This document shows positions 62,635 through 64,000 of a DNA stretch of 64,000 bases, in pieces. The notes under the pieces are model-generated. The model was given only the letters and a program-made list of their open reading frames with translations. It was not told the DNA's origin and did not search any database. This DNA is from Xanthomonas hydrangeae (GTDB taxonomy: Bacteria; Pseudomonadota; Gammaproteobacteria; Xanthomonadales; Xanthomonadaceae). The stretch covers positions 744,001 through 808,000 of the forward strand of contig LR990730.1 of assembly GCA_905142475.1 (NCBI GenBank). Reading direction: 5' to 3'. How positions within the stretch are numbered: the stretch's first letter is position 1; every line of letters begins with the position of its first letter. Made by a program: the position numbers and the translations under genes.

Positions 62635-63711
62635 ATGGCTCGAAACACGTGTCAAATGGTCGCCTCCTCAGAGTGCGTATCCGCCCCATCAGGGCAGCCC
62701 AAAAGCTTTCCTAAGAGCCTGGGTGATGTCGTCAGCATTTTCTGTGGTGCTGGCGGCCTCGACTTGGGCTTCGAGCAATGCGGGTTCAACGTTCCGACTG
62801 CCTACGATATTCGTGCATCCAGCATCGATTCATACAATGCGAATAGACACGGTGCACTCGGCGGACATGTCGCAGACGTGCGAAGCCTGACTGTCGGACA
62901 AATTCAGAATGACGCTGCAATAGCGAATTTCGCACCAATTGGACTGATTGGCGGCCCGCCGTGCCAGAGCTTTAGTGGTGCGAATACAGTCGATAAATTT
63001 GATGATCCTCGTCACTCCTTGCCCGAGCAATATGCGCGATTGGTACATGAGCTAAACCTAGCCTCGCCGCTGCATTTCTTCGCATTCGAGAATGTCGTTG
63101 GCCTTGTCGGGCCAAAGCACGCCCACGTATTTGAAAAACTAAAAAAGGACTTGGAGGAGGAGTTCAACCTGAGCGAAGTAATTCTTGATGCTCATGATTT
63201 TGGACTTCCGCAACATAGAAGGCGGGTTATTGTTGTAGGGTTCAATAAGTCCATCTATGGAGAGCTCCGCTGGATTCCGCCTGAGCCTACTGCTGTCAGG
63301 GCGACGGTGAGAGATGCGATTGGTGATCTTCCGGAGCCTGTGCACTTTGAACGAAGCATGTCTCAGGATGCGATTCCTTTCCATCCCAATCACTGGTGCA
63401 TGAAACCAAAATCGGAAAAATTTAAGAACGGTCAGATGAGCGTGGGTAGCAAGAATAGGCGGTGCTTCAAAGTTCTAAGTTGGCATGAGCCTAGTCCGAC
63501 CGTCGCCTATGGCAACAGAGAAGTCCACGTGCATCCTGGGCAGCACCGGAGATTAAGCGTGCTTGAAGCAATGAAGCTTCAGGGGTTTCCTGAGCATTTC
63601 ATTTTGAAAGGGACATTATCGTCTCAAATCACCCAGGTCAGTGAAGCTGTGCCTCCTCCGCTTGCTTTTGTCATTGCAGAATCGATCAAGGAGCAACTTA
63701 AGCTGTCTTGA
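62635..63711 (+). CDS. C5-cytosine DNA methyltransferase (Dcm family)
   Basis: 358 residues. Motif I VSIFCGAGGLDLGFEQCGF, motif IV GLIGGPPCQSFSGANT (catalytic Cys110), motif VI FFAFENV, motif VIII DFGLPQHRRRVIVVGF, and motifs IX-X TVAYGNREVHVHPGQHRRLSVLEAMKLQGFPEHF. The variable target-recognition part between VIII and IX is short, and the specificity cannot be read. GC is clearly below that of aceE next to it and codon use is mixed, indicating transfer. It precedes a second gene on the same strand and is likely part of a restriction or defence set extending beyond the window. Confidence 0.95.
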   Translation: MARNTCQMVASSECVSAPSGQPKSFPKSLGDVVSIFCGAGGLDLGFEQCGFNVPTAYDIRASSIDSYNANRHGALGGHVADVRSLTVGQIQNDAAIANFAPIGLIGGPPCQSFSGANTVDKFDDPRHSLPEQYARLVHELNLASPLHFFAFENVVGLVGPKHAHVFEKLKKDLEEEFNLSEVILDAHDFGLPQHRRRVIVVGFNKSIYGELRWIPPEPTAVRATVRDAIGDLPEPVHFERSMSQDAIPFHPNHWCMKPKSEKFKNGQMSVGSKNRRCFKVLSWHEPSPTVAYGNREVHVHPGQHRRLSVLEAMKLQGFPEHFILKGTLSSQITQVSEAVPPPLAFVIAESIKEQLKLS

Positions 63712-63840
63712 AGTAATTCTAGTCCTGTGCGCTTCGTAAATCCGTATGCATAGAGGGATTTATGATTTGGCTGTGCAAGAGGTTTGCTGGCTTCTGGTAA
63801 ACTCCAGACGTCTACGATTAGTCTGCCAATGGAGTGGGTT

Positions 63841-64000
63841 ATGGCGAACGATGTGAATGACCAGGATGTAGAAGTAGGTTTTATTGAAGATCAGATTGCG
63901 CTTGCAACCTATTTGTCTGATCCAAGTGCTGTTGGTAAGCCTGTTCGCACTTACCTCCAGGCAAGTGATCGAGTAATTGCGAGGGTTACAGACGGTATAT
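63841..64000 (+). CDS. N-terminal fragment of an unknown protein next to the methyltransferase, possible GHKL ATPase
   Basis: ATG 63841 follows GGAGTGGGTT. 53 codons are visible before the window ends (MANDVNDQDVEVGFIEDQIA... to SDRVIARVTDGI). The ending ASDRVIARVTDGI resembles the start of HSP90/MORC-like ATPase domains, where the text continues with a RQP..ALRELVSNAYDAD motif; such ATPases accompany C5 methyltransferases and Z1 helicases in some restriction systems. Only the start is visible, so this is a hypothesis. AT-rich like the methyltransferase. Confidence 0.5.
   Translation, partial: MANDVNDQDVEVGFIEDQIALATYLSDPSAVGKPVRTYLQASDRVIARVTDGI

Overview
The window is chromosomal DNA of a plant-associated Xanthomonas. 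Evidence: high GC and gammaproteobacterial core genes (groESL, glnE, aceE, class I DAHP synthase); TonB receptors with FecR-type signalling; a protein that looks like the type III effector XopX a short way downstream of groEL; a perfect plant-inducible-promoter (PIP) box; a type IV secretion toxin/immunity pair of the X-Tfe/X-Tfi kind; and many Xanthomonas-style intergenic palindromes. Species cannot be fixed from the sequence alone. No tRNA, rRNA, CRISPR array or intact insertion sequence was recognised.

Layout. 1-2.4 kb: accessory stretch with a class 3 lipase cut by the left edge, a small gene, and an orphan PIP box facing a gene-poor stretch. 2.4-6 kb: groES-groEL with a degenerate CIRCE, then a dienelactone-hydrolase-like enzyme. 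6-16 kb: XopX-like effector (minus), a TonB receptor, a HipA/YjjJ-type kinase (minus), and aroG behind a complete attenuator: an aromatic-rich leader peptide plus competing antiterminator and terminator stems. 16-29.5 kb: CoA-transferase, two tandem AsmA-like paralogues, then an iron-uptake operon (Fur box, frameshifted FecI-like sigma gene, FecR, FecA-type receptor, PepSY protein, DUF3649, DUF3325). 29.5-43 kb: glnE, an unnamed candidate effector, a YhhQ-like transporter, small envelope genes, a RutE-like nitroreductase, a YceI lipoprotein, the divergent bdcR/bdcA pair, and a PadR/siderophore-interacting pair resembling nfeR/nfeF.

43-52 kb: a complete malonate decarboxylase operon (mdcA-C-D-E-G-B-H) followed by a MatC-like transporter and a GntR/FCD regulator. 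A duplicated palindrome plus a copied mdcD start lies between mdcC and mdcD. 52-56 kb: HAD phosphatase and a phosphatase/kinase/STAS partner-switching module, all minus strand. 55.8-57.8 kb: immunity lipoprotein overlapping a class 3 lipase with a C-terminal type IV secretion signal domain. 58-62.5 kb: GH53 galactanase and aceE. 62.6-64 kb: an AT-richer insertion with a C5-cytosine DNA methyltransferase and the first 53 codons of a second gene, probably the edge of a restriction or defence island.

The genes combine housekeeping functions with plant interaction (effectors, galactanase, iron scavenging), use of malonate, and killing of competing bacteria. The most notable points are the aroG attenuator, the orphan PIP box, the frameshift in the iron sigma gene, the mdcD start duplication, the effector candidates and the methyltransferase island at the right edge.
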